From NCBI GenBank assembly GCA_954871275.1, contig OX940975.1, positions 50,805,047 through 50,869,046 on the forward strand: a stretch of DNA of 64,000 nt, in the 5' to 3' direction. The translations under genes were made by a program, and so were the position numbers. Positions within the stretch are counted from its first letter, which is position 1; every line of letters begins with the position of its first letter. Source of the DNA: Leptopterna dolabrata (Eukaryota; Arthropoda; Insecta; Hemiptera; Miridae). This document shows, one piece after another, positions 1 to 9,560 of this stretch. Under the pieces are notes generated by a model. The model ran no database searches, was not told the DNA's origin, and was given only the letters and a program-made list of their open reading frames with translations.

Positions 1-115
1 AAACGCTGGAAGGCGTGGCAGCTTCTAGAGGTGACTTGGTGGAACAACAGAATCAGGACCTGTCTGATGTGTTGCGTCAGATTGCAGCCTCGCTGCAGAC
101 ACCTTTGGAATCGAG
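1..115 (+). pseudogene. Short open coding-like fragment at window edge, unidentified
   Basis: Reading from base 3, the first ~115 bases are open for about 38 codons, rich in Gln, Asp, Leu and Ser, with an amphipathic look (VEQQNQDLSDVLRQIAAS). The frame runs straight into the start of a family A repeat (ATCGAGCATGAAAAA), so whatever was coded here is broken at that junction. It could be the tail of a retrotransposon gag or a chance open frame. I do not recognise a family. Confidence 0.2.
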
Positions 116-790
116 CATGAAAAAAAAAGTTTAACCCCCGCTCAAAATTTTATGGTTTCCGTTTAAAGGTATGTAGTCTATTTGGGGTCTAGTTGGTCCT
201 CGAAGCTCGGCGTTACTGTCAGTCATCCCTAAGGGGTGAAAAATAGGGTTTGAAATCTCCAGGACGCCGATATCTCGAATTTTTTAACGGTTTTAAGTAG
301 TTCTCGTACTTGGGAGTTTTGTCCACCCGGAGCACAGTACGTCCAGCCGTTCGTTCACAGTAAGGCCCAGAAGTTTTCACAGACTGGCATTTTGAACAGC
401 AGGTTGAATGAAATTGTATACATTAAGCCCAAATCACTAGGGACGCGCTAACAATCGGGAATTGGCCCGAGATCATCATTGCTAGGGATCACCTGATTAT
501 GTTCGTGGAGTATGAAGTCGAGTTGGTTGTTCTGTGATATTATTTCATTTGAAAAACGTTGAAGTATTAGTGATGGGTAAACTATAACACAGTGGTACAT
601 TATTACGCAACGGTAAATTATTACACGACGGTTCATTATACAATCTACGTAGAAGGGGCTGGAGTTTGTTGGTAGGTACTTTTGCAACTTGAACAACCGT
701 TGAAGTATTATTGATGGGCAAATTATTACACAGTGGTAAATTATTACGCAAATCTATACAGGTAAATTATTACACAACGGTTTATTATTT
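104..790 (+). repeat. Family A dispersed repeat, copy 1
   Basis: This stretch matches 3329-4060 and, in reverse, 51514-52236. Shared landmarks in order are ATCGAGCATGAAAAAA, CTAGTTGGTCCTCGAAGCTC, GTACGTCCAGCCGTTCGTT, GAGTTGGTTGTTCTGTGATA and several copies of AAATTATTACACAACGG. No transposase or RT coding is visible, so it looks non-autonomous. The copy lacks the first ~90 bases seen in other members (the part around CTGTCTGTCCGCCGTACG) and is diverged. Class unknown. Confidence 0.7.
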
Positions 791-1030
791 GCCTCATGCT
801 TCATGAATAACTACAAAATAATTTATGATTGAATTATTGAATCCCGCGCATTTGTAGGAAACTTTAATTCCGGGGCCGGCTCCAGTACTCGATTTAGGGC
901 TTTCCTGGGGGGGCTATTGACCACAGAAAACAGTGATATACGCAGATTTACAGACTGTGGCCCTAGTATTACACGACTCCTCATGTTTGCTTCTCCTTTA
1001 TGATTTGTGTAGGTACTTTTGTTAGTTGAA
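780..1030 (+). repeat. Family C dispersed repeat (inverted copy at 26,905-27,165)
   Basis: The run from GCTTCATGAATAAC through GGGGCCGGCTCCAGTACTC and TAGGGCTTTCCTGG to GACCACAGAAAACAGTGAT recurs in reverse complement at about 26,905-27,165. In both places it abuts family A-type AAATTATTACACAAC sequence, so it may be an end part of the same larger element. It is non-coding. A weaker match to the GGGCTTTC...CAGAAA part is seen near 61,380. Confidence 0.55.
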
Positions 1031-1357
1031 ACTGATATTACTGTGTCCAGATTCACCTCTAACTCAGGTGAACCAATTCGATGAAATTCGTGTGATCATC
1101 GGTACCATGTTTCGATTTTATCTGATCTCTATCTCACAGTGTCTAAACTTCAGGAATTGAAAAATTTCTTCTTTAAGCCACTGGCACGAATATGAATGAC
1201 ACCATGAATATTGTTCTAATCGAGTCAATTTATGTTGAACTTCTTTCCAGTAACATGTATAGTTGAAGCTATGATCACCTATTTTGCGGCCATCTCCCAA
1301 ATATTGTTGTTATGTACGAAATCTATCAATTATTTTCTCACGTTTTGTTGTTCACAG

Positions 1358-1479
1358 ATAAAGTTTTTGAAGACCAAGGAAGGATGTGCGATGATTCAGA
1401 TGGGTGACAGTATTTCGGTTGAGAGGTGTATCAATCATTTGAAAAACACGCCTCTGTTTGGTGGAACTCTCCAGCTTGG
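1358..1479 (+). CDS. sm: hnRNP L / smooth orthologue, exon a (C-terminal half of RRM3)
   Basis: This is an internal coding exon of an hnRNP L-type RNA-binding protein (Drosophila smooth), a nuclear regulator of splicing and mRNA processing. It follows an acceptor ending TTGTTGTTCACAG and ends at a donor GTAATG, starting in phase 0 and leaving 2 bases over. It codes 40 residues beginning IKFLKTKEGCAMIQMGD, which align with beta2-beta3 (the RNP1-like strand) and alpha2 of RRM3 in hnRNP L, through PLFGGTLQL. Its last GG joins the A that opens the next exon to make Gly, which supports the splice. Upstream exons (RRM1, RRM2, start of RRM3) lie outside the window. The 5' part of this ORF (from 1232) is intron read-through, not protein. 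Confidence 0.9.
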
Positions 1480-2122
1480 GTAATGCTTCTGTTCCGTTAC
1501 TATATCCGGCTTCTCATTCTTATTTATTGAAATTCGGGAATATGTACTAGGAAGACACATTGTGGAATTTCATATTAATGAATCTTTGAAACGAGACGAG
1601 CTTCTCTCTTTCGATTCTACTGGTATGGCAGCATAACTTCGTGACTAAGTCATTGGCATTGATTTGATGAAATACCTGTAATATTTGAATGTTAATAACA
1701 TCAATTTAATAATATCTTAAGCCTTAACTACCTACCTCAGTTAGTTAAACATAACCATGAACATTTGAGAGTCCAGGGTCCCAACTACTATCTGGCTGTC
1801 CTACCCCACAGCTGTTCTTACTAATCATTTTAATATATGGTCACAACTTCATATTGTTACAACATTGTCATAATCTACTCATCCTATAGGTCGACAGTTT
1901 TGATATTTTTGTTGATGGTTGACTTTAGTGATGTCGACCAAATTCATACATAATTGTTTTCAACAAACCTCGCCATCGGTATCCTTAAAACTTGTCTAAC
2001 AGCCTACGTTTCGTATGTAGTCAAATAATAATTACACAACTTTTTGCCACATCGTATTGCTTTCCAGATGTCACTCTGAATTAATTCCTAATCCCATTAT
2101 GGACTTACTCTTTCCCCTTCAG

Positions 2123-2273
2123 ATTCTCTAAACAGACATTCTTGAGTGAAGTAGCACAGCCATACTCTCTCCCAGACAACTCTCCTTCATTCAAGGATTA
2201 CACAAACAACAAGAACAATCGCTTCATGAACCCTACGATGGCGAGCAAGAACAGAATTCAAGGCCCGGCAAAG
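2123..2273 (+). CDS. sm: hnRNP L / smooth orthologue, exon b (RRM3-RRM4 linker)
   Basis: The exon lies between acceptor TTTCCCCTTCAG and donor GTAAGG. One base completes the Gly codon, then 50 residues follow in frame: FSKQTFLSEVAQPYSL, then PSFKDYTNNKNNRF and ASKNRIQGPAK. The pattern SKQ...F.DY...NNRF....A.KNRIQ.P is the conserved end of RRM3 plus the linker into RRM4 in hnRNP L/LL and smooth. It ends in phase 0. The preceding intron is only 643 bp, while the next one is about 7 kb and full of repeats. A Met-initiated ORF call here would be misleading because the codon at 2142 is TTG inside the exon. Confidence 0.92.
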
Positions 2274-3204
2274 GTAAGGACACTGGGAGGAAATTATGTA
2301 GAAGGAACCAATTTTAGTTTGAACTCCACATCGTAACACTATTAACTTTGTCAAGCGTGAATGCCTAAACGTGGATACTTGCGTGACAGTGTTGGGAATA
2401 GTGGCTAGGGGTTAGTAGAGTGAAAAGTGGTTTAGGTATCCGTGATTCAACCCTTGATACACGATGCTTAAATTGCGGTGAACAGAACCTTATGTCACTG
2501 TGAACCGTTCTTATTACCAACTGGTTGAATTTTACGGCTGACGTTTTGAAAAACGACGCACCAGGTGACGTTTTGCACCAGGAGATTAAATGCAAGAGGT
2601 CAAGATTTTGAAGCTTGCTGTAGATAGGAGAGTTAGGATCATCAACCCATGGAGAAGACATTAGCTTGCCTTTCTTACTCGGAAGCTTTTCCCTTTCTGT
2701 TACTTCCGGTCACAAACACGTAACATTATCGATTCCTTGCTAGGGACCTAATGCTCTCTCGAAACGAATTTCCAACATTGAATTTTCTCACTTGCATGAA
2801 TCTGAGCTGAGACAAAGGTATTAGGCTCTTTATAAGATTGAAAACAAATTTTCTCATCCGAAAATACTACTAAAAATTTATATCTATGATTTCCAACGGG
2901 CAAATTAATATCCGATGACGATTGAACTCACTTTGGTTGGACGCTGTTTTGGTATACTTGTCTGCATAATTGAATCGGGAGTATCTTATGAGAAACCTCA
3001 TAAAGAATAAATCTCATAAATATAAAACCCTTGGTTAGGTAGTCAACAGTTGAGACAAAAATATCCGGTAAACCTCATTAAGAGGTTGGAAGATGGTAAT
3101 TTTTTTTTTTTTTTTTGCTTCTCTACCAAAGGTAGGGACGCGTTGTATTCGTGAATTAGTGGGGGAAAAAATCGTGTTTTTGGGGGCCAAAAATGGTAGA
3201 AACG

Positions 3205-4513
3205 TAATCATCAGTAAACTGATGACGAGTATCTACACTGCATGCAGATACATCTGTACATGGATATGTCTTATGATGGCAATTTAAATGAATCGAATGT
3301 AGCGCAGCTATCAATATTCGTGTTTTGGTTTATTATTTTCAATAATGAACCATTGGAATCAAAAATGAAAAAAAAAATTCTTACCCCCCTCAAAATTTGA
3401 TGGTTTACGTTTCAAGGTATGTAGAATCCAAAACTGCAATAAAAATATTTCTGTCTGTCCGCCGTACGGGCCACTTTTCTTAGTTACCATGAAAAAAAAT
3501 TGATGAAATTCGGGTTATAGGTTCCGTTCGGCGTCTAGTTGGTCCTCGAAGCTCGACGTTACTGTGAGTCATCTCTAAGGGGTTCAAAATAAGGGTTGAA
3601 ATTTTCAAAACGCCTATACCATTTTTTTACGTAAATATTTTTACGGTTTTAAATAGTTCTTGAACTTGCGAGTTTTTTAAGACCATCCGGAGCATCGTAC
3701 GTCCAGCCGTTCGTTCACAGTAAGGCCCCGAAGTTTGCACCGACAGGCATTTTCGACTCCAGTGTGAATGAAATTGTATACAATTCAAACCAAATCTCGT
3801 AACCAGAGACGCGCCCACAATAGGAAATTTGGCGGAGATAAAATCATTGGTAGGGATCACCTGATTATATTGGCGGAGTATGAAATCGAGTTGGTTGTTC
3901 TGTGATATTATTTCATTTGAAAAATGATGGCTCTTTTGGAGTTTGTTGGTAGGTAGTGAAACTTGAACAAACGTTGAAGTATTATTGATGGGTAAATTAT
4001 TACTACGGTAAATCATTACTCAACGGTAAATTATTACACAACGGTTCATTATACCATCTATGTAGAAGGGGCTGGAGTTTGTTGGTAGGTACTTTTGCAA
4101 CTTTTTTCACTCCTCATCAACAATTTCTTTTCAGAACTTCATTATGTGTGTTTCTTTTTGTTAGGTACTGTTTGTCATCGGCAGAATTATTTTATCAACA
4201 TTTAACTCGAGATTTAGGTAGGTACCTAGTAACGAGTACGGGGTTAGGTACTAACCCCCGGAGGGTCTGCGATCTACATAATATGTATAGAATAGTACAT
4301 ATCATATTATATAGACGGGTTATCTATACATAGAGCTGCGATCTGTAACAGAAGGGTATTCTATACAAAATAATAAACCGTTGTGGAGGGATTTGCAGCG
4401 TTTTTTTTTACAAACTACCACGCATGTTTAAATAGCCATCATAAGACATATCCTTGAACCTACAGATGTATCTGCATGCAGTGTAGATACTCGTCATCAG
4501 TTTACTGATGATT
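3205..4513. mobile_element. Inverted-repeat-flanked unit containing a family A copy
   Basis: An arm at 3205-3287 is repeated in reverse complement at 4426-4513. Both contain ATCATCAGTAAACTGATGAC, GAGTATCTACACTGCATGC and GGATATGTCTTATGATGGC, and the two arms are near-identical over roughly 80 bases. The ~1.1 kb between them is a family A copy. This resembles a non-autonomous DNA transposon or foldback unit. Other family A copies in the window do not show these arms, so the arms may be a separate element into which family A inserted. There is no coding capacity and I see no clear target-site duplication. Confidence 0.65.
3329..4400 (+). repeat. Family A dispersed repeat, copy 2 (most complete)
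   Basis: This copy starts with GGTTTATTATTTT followed by CAATAATGAACC, and ends with AAAATAATAAACC followed by GTTGTGGAGGGATTTGCAGCG. The 13-base ends are inverted repeats of each other. The whole length is matched in reverse by the pieces 42340-42546 + 48529-48726 + 51514-52236, which rejoin once two inserted retrotransposons are taken out. Internal tandem-like motifs AAATTATTACACAACGG lie near 3990-4050. No ORF with family resemblance was found. It is the best reference copy in the window for reconstructing insertions. Confidence 0.75.
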
Positions 4514-4699
4514 TGCGGGTTTACGATACCCCACGAGCTACATTTGTGTAAGGGTCGGGATAAGAATTGCTTTGCAATTAATACAGTATATCAAATTATA
4601 GCGCGGCTTCTTCCAATATTTCTAGATGATCCCTCACTGACTCCAATAAAGATACGTTTCGGGTAACATAATAAATAAAACTCGGCGCTCCGCGCCTCG

Positions 4700-4719
4700 C
4701 CAGGGGGCAAGCCCCCTGG
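4700..4719. other. GC-rich perfect hairpin
   Basis: CCAGGGGGC and GCCCCCTGG form a perfect 9-bp stem around an AA loop, in a short GC-rich patch that stands out from the AT-rich surroundings. It lies about 45 bases before the inverted repeat that bounds the 108-bp satellite array, so it may mark an element end. Its function is unknown. Confidence 0.5.
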
Positions 4720-4763
4720 ACCACCGGTTACCTCTATTTACATACTTCGGACGAAATTATAGA

Positions 4764-6183
4764 AACACAGAATGTGTTTTAGCTCACGCGTTTCACATAA
4801 ACCGCAACTCAGCTGATCCGATGCCTGGGCAGCGTCAAGTTAAAGTCCCAAGGTGCCCACATACCAAATTACAGCTTTGTAGAGTGAATATCATAGAAAT
4901 TAGCTTTACGAGCAACTCAGCTGATCCGGGGCCTGTGCAGCGTCAAGTTAAAGTCCTAAGGAGCCCACATACAAAATTACAGCTTCGTAGAGTGAATATC
5001 ATAGAAATTAGCTTTAGGAGCAACTCAGCTGATCCGTGGCCCGGGCAGCGTCAAGTTAAAGTCCTAAGATGCCCACATACCAAATAACAGTTTCTTAGAG
5101 TGAATATCATAGAAATTAGCTTTAGGAGCAACTCAGCTGATCCGGGGCCTGGGCAGCCTTCAAGTTAATGTCCTAAGGAGCCCACATACCAAATTACAGC
5201 TTCGTGGAGTGAATATCATAGAAATTAGCTTAAAGAGCAACTCAGCTGATCCGGGGCCTGGGCAGCGTCAAGTTAAAGTCCTAAGATGCCCACATACCAA
5301 ATAACAGTTTCGTAGAGTGAATATCATAGAAATTAGCTTTAGGAGCAACTCAGCTGATCCGGGGACTGGGCAGCCTTCAAGTTAAAGTCCTAAGGTGCCC
5401 ACATACCAAATTACAGCTTCGTAGAGTGAATATCATAGAAATTAGCTTTAGGAGCAACTCAGCTGATCCGGGTCCTGGGCAGCGTCAAGTTAAAGTCCTA
5501 AGGAGCCCACATACCAAATTACAGTTTCGTAGAGTGAATATCATAGAAATTAGCTTTAGGAGCAACTCAGCTGATCCGGGGCCTGGGCAGCGTCAAGTTA
5601 AAGTCCTAAGGTGCCCACATACCAAATTACAGCTTCGTAGAGTGAATAGCATAGATATTAGCTTTAGGAGCCACTCAGCTGATCCGGGGCCTGGGCAGCG
5701 TCAAGTTGAAGTCCTAAGGTGCCCACATACCAAATTACAGCTTCGTAGAGTGAATAACATAGAAATTAGCTTTAGGAGCCACTCAGCTGATCCGGGGCCT
5801 GGGCAGCGTCAAGTTAAAGTCCTAAGGTGCCCACATACCAAATTACAGCTTCGTAGAGTGAATAACATAGAAATTAGCTTTAGGAGCCACTCAGCTGATC
5901 CGGGGCCTGGGCAGCGTCAAGTTAGTCCTAAGGTGCCCACATACCAAATTACAGCTTCGTAGAGTGAATATCATAGAAATTAGCTTTAGGAGCAACTAAG
6001 CTGATCCGGGGCCTGGGCAGCGTCAAGTTAGTCCTAAGGTGCCCACATACCAAATTAGAGCTTCGTAGAGTGAATAGCATCCTTAGTTCCGTATCATCGG
6101 TATCCATCGGTATCCAGATTTCGTTACGAAATTTCGTTAGCTTTTTTGGCTAGTTAGTCCATGGCTAAAACACATTCTGTGTT
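4764..6183. mobile_element. Satellite array bounded by 20-bp perfect inverted repeats
   Basis: The sequence AACACAGAATGTGTTTTAGC at 4764-4783 recurs as its exact reverse complement at 6164-6183. Everything between is the 108-bp satellite array plus short unique shoulders. The inverted repeats end in TTTTAGC, reminiscent of the TTTTAGCGAA ends of the Helentron-like copies at 47395 and 61056. I infer a non-autonomous element whose body has become a satellite array. No target-site duplication is obvious and no protein is encoded. Confidence 0.6.
4805..6080 (+). repeat. 108-bp satellite array, about 11.8 units
   Basis: The phrase CAACTCAGCTGATCC (or CCACTCAGCTGATCC) recurs at 4805, 4913, 5021, 5129, 5238, 5346, 5455, 5563, 5671, 5779, 5887 and 5993, giving a period of 108 with occasional 106 or 109. 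Each unit reads through CTGGGCAGCGTCAAGTTAAA, GCCCACATACCAAATTACAG and CGTAGAGTGAATATCATAGA. Because 108 is divisible by 3, the array stays open as a 36-residue repeat over long stretches (for example 5426-5962). I regard that as a by-product, since units with indels break the frame. The same monomer, inverted, forms arrays at 60,090-60,500 and 61,590-62,038. Confidence 0.95.
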
Positions 6184-6676
6184 AAAACCTCAATAAATAG
6201 GATTTGTAGAAAACCCGTCTATTGTTTATTTCAAATGGTGTATTTCATTGAAGACTTCTAATTGAATGGCGTTTCTGATACCTACTCGGCTGAGACTTCC
6301 AATCGAAATCGTTCACTCTCTAATTCAAGCAACGGTTTTCGTTAATATTGAACAATATTATCTACCTGTACAGGCATAATAAATGTTGAATTTAAGTAGA
6401 CATTCACAGCATTGAGTAACTTCAGTAAACTGCATAAATGAAACTGAGTAAGAAATGATAACAATCAAATGTGATAAGAGCGCTAGTTTCTCGTATTTCC
6501 TAGTAATTAACAGCGTCATTCAGTCGTGTTGGAAATCGTTTATAGAAACCTATGCATTCATGTTTCAGCCAAACGAAAATGTTGTTTATAGTCCGACCAA
6601 ATTAGTTTAGGAATGTAGCCAGGTGCGTAAGGAGGGGGAAATGTGTAGCTTGAGATGTGTACATTTTTCACATAAA

Positions 6677-7010
6677 TCAAGAGCTTTCCAACGAGTGGCG
6701 AACGATTTCTGCGCGATGAAAATTGCGGAAGTTACATTTACCTACCAACGGGTTGGTTGTACGTGAAAATCGACCGAAATAGAAACGTTGCATTTTTTTG
6801 TGTGTCGAAAAATTTTGCAAGACCCCAGGACTAAGACATATCCATGTCAAAATACCTAACAAATCGATTTTCCGCTTAACGGAAAAATATTGGACCACGG
6901 ATATGTTTTGAGGCTAGTTTTTGGCAGCGTGAGATTTCACGATAAATTGAGAGCTTTCCACGAGTGGTTAACGATTATCCTGGATGTTAACTAACAGAGT
7001 TACCATGCCC
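6677..7010 (+). repeat. Family D dispersed repeats (two copies; third at 8310-8380)
   Basis: The phrase AGAGCTTTCCAACGAGTGG followed by GAACGATTT..TGCGCGATGA occurs at about 6677, in a shortened form at about 6947, and again at about 8310. Between the first two, 6780-6850 carries in reverse complement the GACATGGATATGTCTTA...CTGGGG module also seen next to the satellites at 59,978 and 61,478. These are non-coding intronic repeat fragments of unknown class. Confidence 0.5.
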
Positions 7011-7029
7011 TAACTACGGAACTACAGAA

Positions 7030-7735
7030 ATGTGACTAACACAAAATCTGTCGCGCTACAGAATTCGATCTGCCTCCAAGAGAAACACAATTAGTGTTGA
7101 CAAATACCTGCATATAGTAGTAGGAGATACTTCTTGTCTCCTGTAACTGAGACCACCAGATGAGTCTATTGTGACTAGTTTTATACCCTCTCCCTACACT
7201 ATATGAGTGAGGAGGCGACTCAGCCTCGTCTCGCACGAATTGCAGGAGGCTATCGTCCTCCACTTCCGCAATCTCGAAGGAGTCGAGTCGAGGGCGCCCT
7301 TTCCAAACTACCGAAATCTACGGGAGAATGTGCTCAGCCGCCTCCGCCTTGCCGTCGCAGAGGCGGCATGTGTCTGTCCTGCAGTTGCCCGTGTTTTTAA
7401 GGTGGTACCTCAGGGGGCAGTGGATGGTGAGGAGGCCAGTAATGGCACGTAGATCCTTACGGGTCAGGGACAGAAGAGATTAGCTCTTTTCTTGGAAGAA
7501 CTAATGGACAGCTTTCGCTTACCTCAACCTAGGACCATTTCTTCACTTCACGGATGGTGAAGCTCGTTGTGATACCGAGCTGGGGCTCGGGACCAGCTGG
7601 GCTTGACATGGACGCCTTTTTGGCAAGGCGCTCAGCCTCCTCGTTGTCCACAATACCCTCATGTCCAGGCACCCACAGCAACGCCAGCTTGTTGCTCCAT
7701 GCTGCTGCTTTGAGCGAGTTAAGGCAACTCCAGGT
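7030..7735 (-). pseudogene. Non-LTR retrotransposon ORF2 3' end (RNase H and terminal Cys motif), degraded
   Basis: On the minus strand from about 7735 the frame reads the C-terminal RNase H motif WVPGHEGIVDNEEAERLAKKA, typical of I/R1/Jockey-type non-LTR elements. A shifted frame then gives RKDLRAITGLLTIHCPLRYHL...C..C...AEAAEHIL, the usual post-RNase H zinc-binding tail (C-x2-C-x-H pattern with AEHIL). The last stretch reads EIAEVEDDSLLQFVRDEA and ends near 7036. A stop follows HIL and at least two frameshifts are present, and the RT and endonuclease are missing. It is a 5'-truncated dead insertion lying antisense in intron b-c of the host gene. Confidence 0.75.
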
Positions 7736-7766
7736 CTACTTAAATTGCATTTGGTGGGCAATATAA

Positions 7767-8600
7767 ACACTCCTATATTTAAAGCAAGAAAATTTGAAGG
7801 AAGACTTAGGAAATTGTGATAGTTCTGAAGCTTCACGTTAATTAGGTTTCATGTTGGTACCTACTTAACGTACCTACTTCACATTTTTTCCATCGATCAT
7901 TGATTTGACCAAACACTTCCATGTTGTTACCTTCATAAAAATTGAAAGTGGTGCCCTTTGGCACTGCCCAGCTCAACGTTCCCTTCGTTTATTTGGTTAA
8001 ATCTTATAAAAACCCACTCTAGTCCAACCACCTCCCACCTCCTGTAACTCAGCAAGCCTGAAAACGTATAACTTAAATCAATTGCGGCGGAGTAGTGGAA
8101 ATCCATAGCAAATGGGTACAGCTTTCGTACAAGTACGCAACCACGAAGGACATTTTATTCTTTGCGCCCCCTCCCGCACCCACACCACGTACCACGTACC
8201 TCGTTAGTGAGAATGATCATCTGTGTGTAAACAATTATTTAAACAATCACGCTCATACCGCAGCTTGTCGGCCACGCACTCCGTAGTGGTTAACGTAATA
8301 TGGTTAGGTAAATCGAGAGCTATCCAACGAGTGGTGAACGATTTTTGTACGATGATAACTGGCGAAGTTAAAGTTCCGTAGCAACGAATTATGTAAAACG
8401 TACTTCACATTTTTTTCATGGAGCGGGGATATAAACACCCCTTGCGTAGATGACATTTAAAGCAAGAAAAATTGATGGAAAATGGAGGAAATCATGATGA
8501 TACTTGTGAAGGGTCATTTTAATTAGGTTTCATGTTGGTACCTTCATAATTATGTAAAACGTACTTACCATTTTTTACGTTGATAATTATTGATTTTAGC
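7767..8600 (+). repeat. Direct repeat pair of ~150 bp (7767-7915 and 8443-8600)
   Basis: Both copies carry CACTCCT/CACCCCT, then TTTAAAGCAAGAAAA, and TTAATTAGGTTTCATGTTGGTACCT, followed by a TTCACATTTTTT-like run or its variant. They are about 75-80 per cent alike by eye and lie in the same orientation roughly 675 bases apart. The first directly abuts the non-LTR RNase H fragment. This may be a segmental duplication of intron sequence or two copies of an unclassified element. Confidence 0.5.
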
Positions 8601-9233
8601 AAAAACTTTCGCCCCCCCGCCGAACCTGCATGCCTTCGATTAGGACAACCTGATTCAACAGGACCTAATTGATTCATCCATGACGCATTCGTACTTAATT
8701 AGGAGAACTGGAGTCTTGACGATTAAACCCGCCATCTAACAAAGCTCATTACCTAACTTTGCATGATAATAAAATGTTAGCCGTGCTTTTAGCGTAGTTT
8801 TTCATTCTGGTGTTGATTTTATTAGGACAGAATCAACGAGGTTCCCATTGAACTAGTATGAGTTCATAAACGTAAAACCAAATTGATTGCAGAGCAACAG
8901 TAGTTATTGAGCTGACACGTATTTCCCAGTGTAGAACTTTCTTGAGCTACTTTACAAATAATTAAGCCGGTAGCATCTAGCAATAATGCACGGTTAATTA
9001 CTATTCCAATCCATTGACCGAGACTGAATTTAATCTAGAATACAGTCTCCGTCCTCATTGTACTGAACTACATTTCGATTCATTTTATCAGTCTTCCATA
9101 CTGACCGTGATATATGAACTTTGATAAACGTTTGAAATAAATTAGTTTCCTAGCTGTTGAGAGTGAGAACTTCCCTGGACTATTTGCATGTAGTTCTCAT
9201 CTCGCTTTTATGATTCTGTTCGTTCAATTGCAG

Positions 9234-9345
9234 ATTCTCCACTTCTTCAACACCCCTCCAGACATAACTGAAGACCAATTGATCCAGGTCATCGAAGAAA
9301 AAGATGTGAAGAAGCCTTCGCAAGTCAAATTGTTTCCCAAAAAAG
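9234..9345 (+). CDS. sm: hnRNP L / smooth orthologue, exon c (RRM4, first half)
   Basis: The acceptor CGTTCAATTGCAG precedes the exon and GTTATT follows it, a weak but usable donor. The exon begins in phase 0 and codes 37 residues: ILHFFNTPPDITEDQLIQVI, then VKKPSQVKLFPKK. LHFFNTP is the RNP2-like first strand of RRM4, TEDQLIQVIEE is helix 1, and PSQVKLFP is strand 2, as in hnRNP L. One left-over G joins GG of the next exon to make Gly. The intron before it is about 7 kb and holds most of the repeats in this part of the window. Confidence 0.93.
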
Positions 9346-9469
9346 GTTATTCCTATGTTTACATGGTATTATATAATATATTAGGCTATTGTTTTTCTCC
9401 ACCTCTAGTCTTAATAGACTTCTAAGGTTCTTGAGGGTTCTTCTAATGTTCTAATTATCCTAGCAGTCT

Positions 9470-9560
9470 AAGCCCTGAAGAAGAAATTATTCGAAACGTT
9501 GGCCTAGAAAGGAAATTTGGTTCATTGACCAACCTTTTCGCTTCCAGGCTTTACTGAAAC
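9470..9560 (+). repeat. Possible retroelement tail motif (CTGAAGAAG...CGAAACG)
   Basis: The stretch CCCTGAAGAAGAAATTATTC followed by GAAACGTTGGCC is like the 'TGAAGA...CGAAACGT' motif found in many dispersed invertebrate repeats. No coding sequence accompanies it here and no second copy was found in the window. The assignment is only a resemblance. Confidence 0.2.

Noticed and set aside
4821..5962. Repeat-protein ORFs over the 108-bp satellite
   Set aside because: The frame is open because 108 is a multiple of three. Units with one- or two-base indels break it and there is no start, signal or domain.
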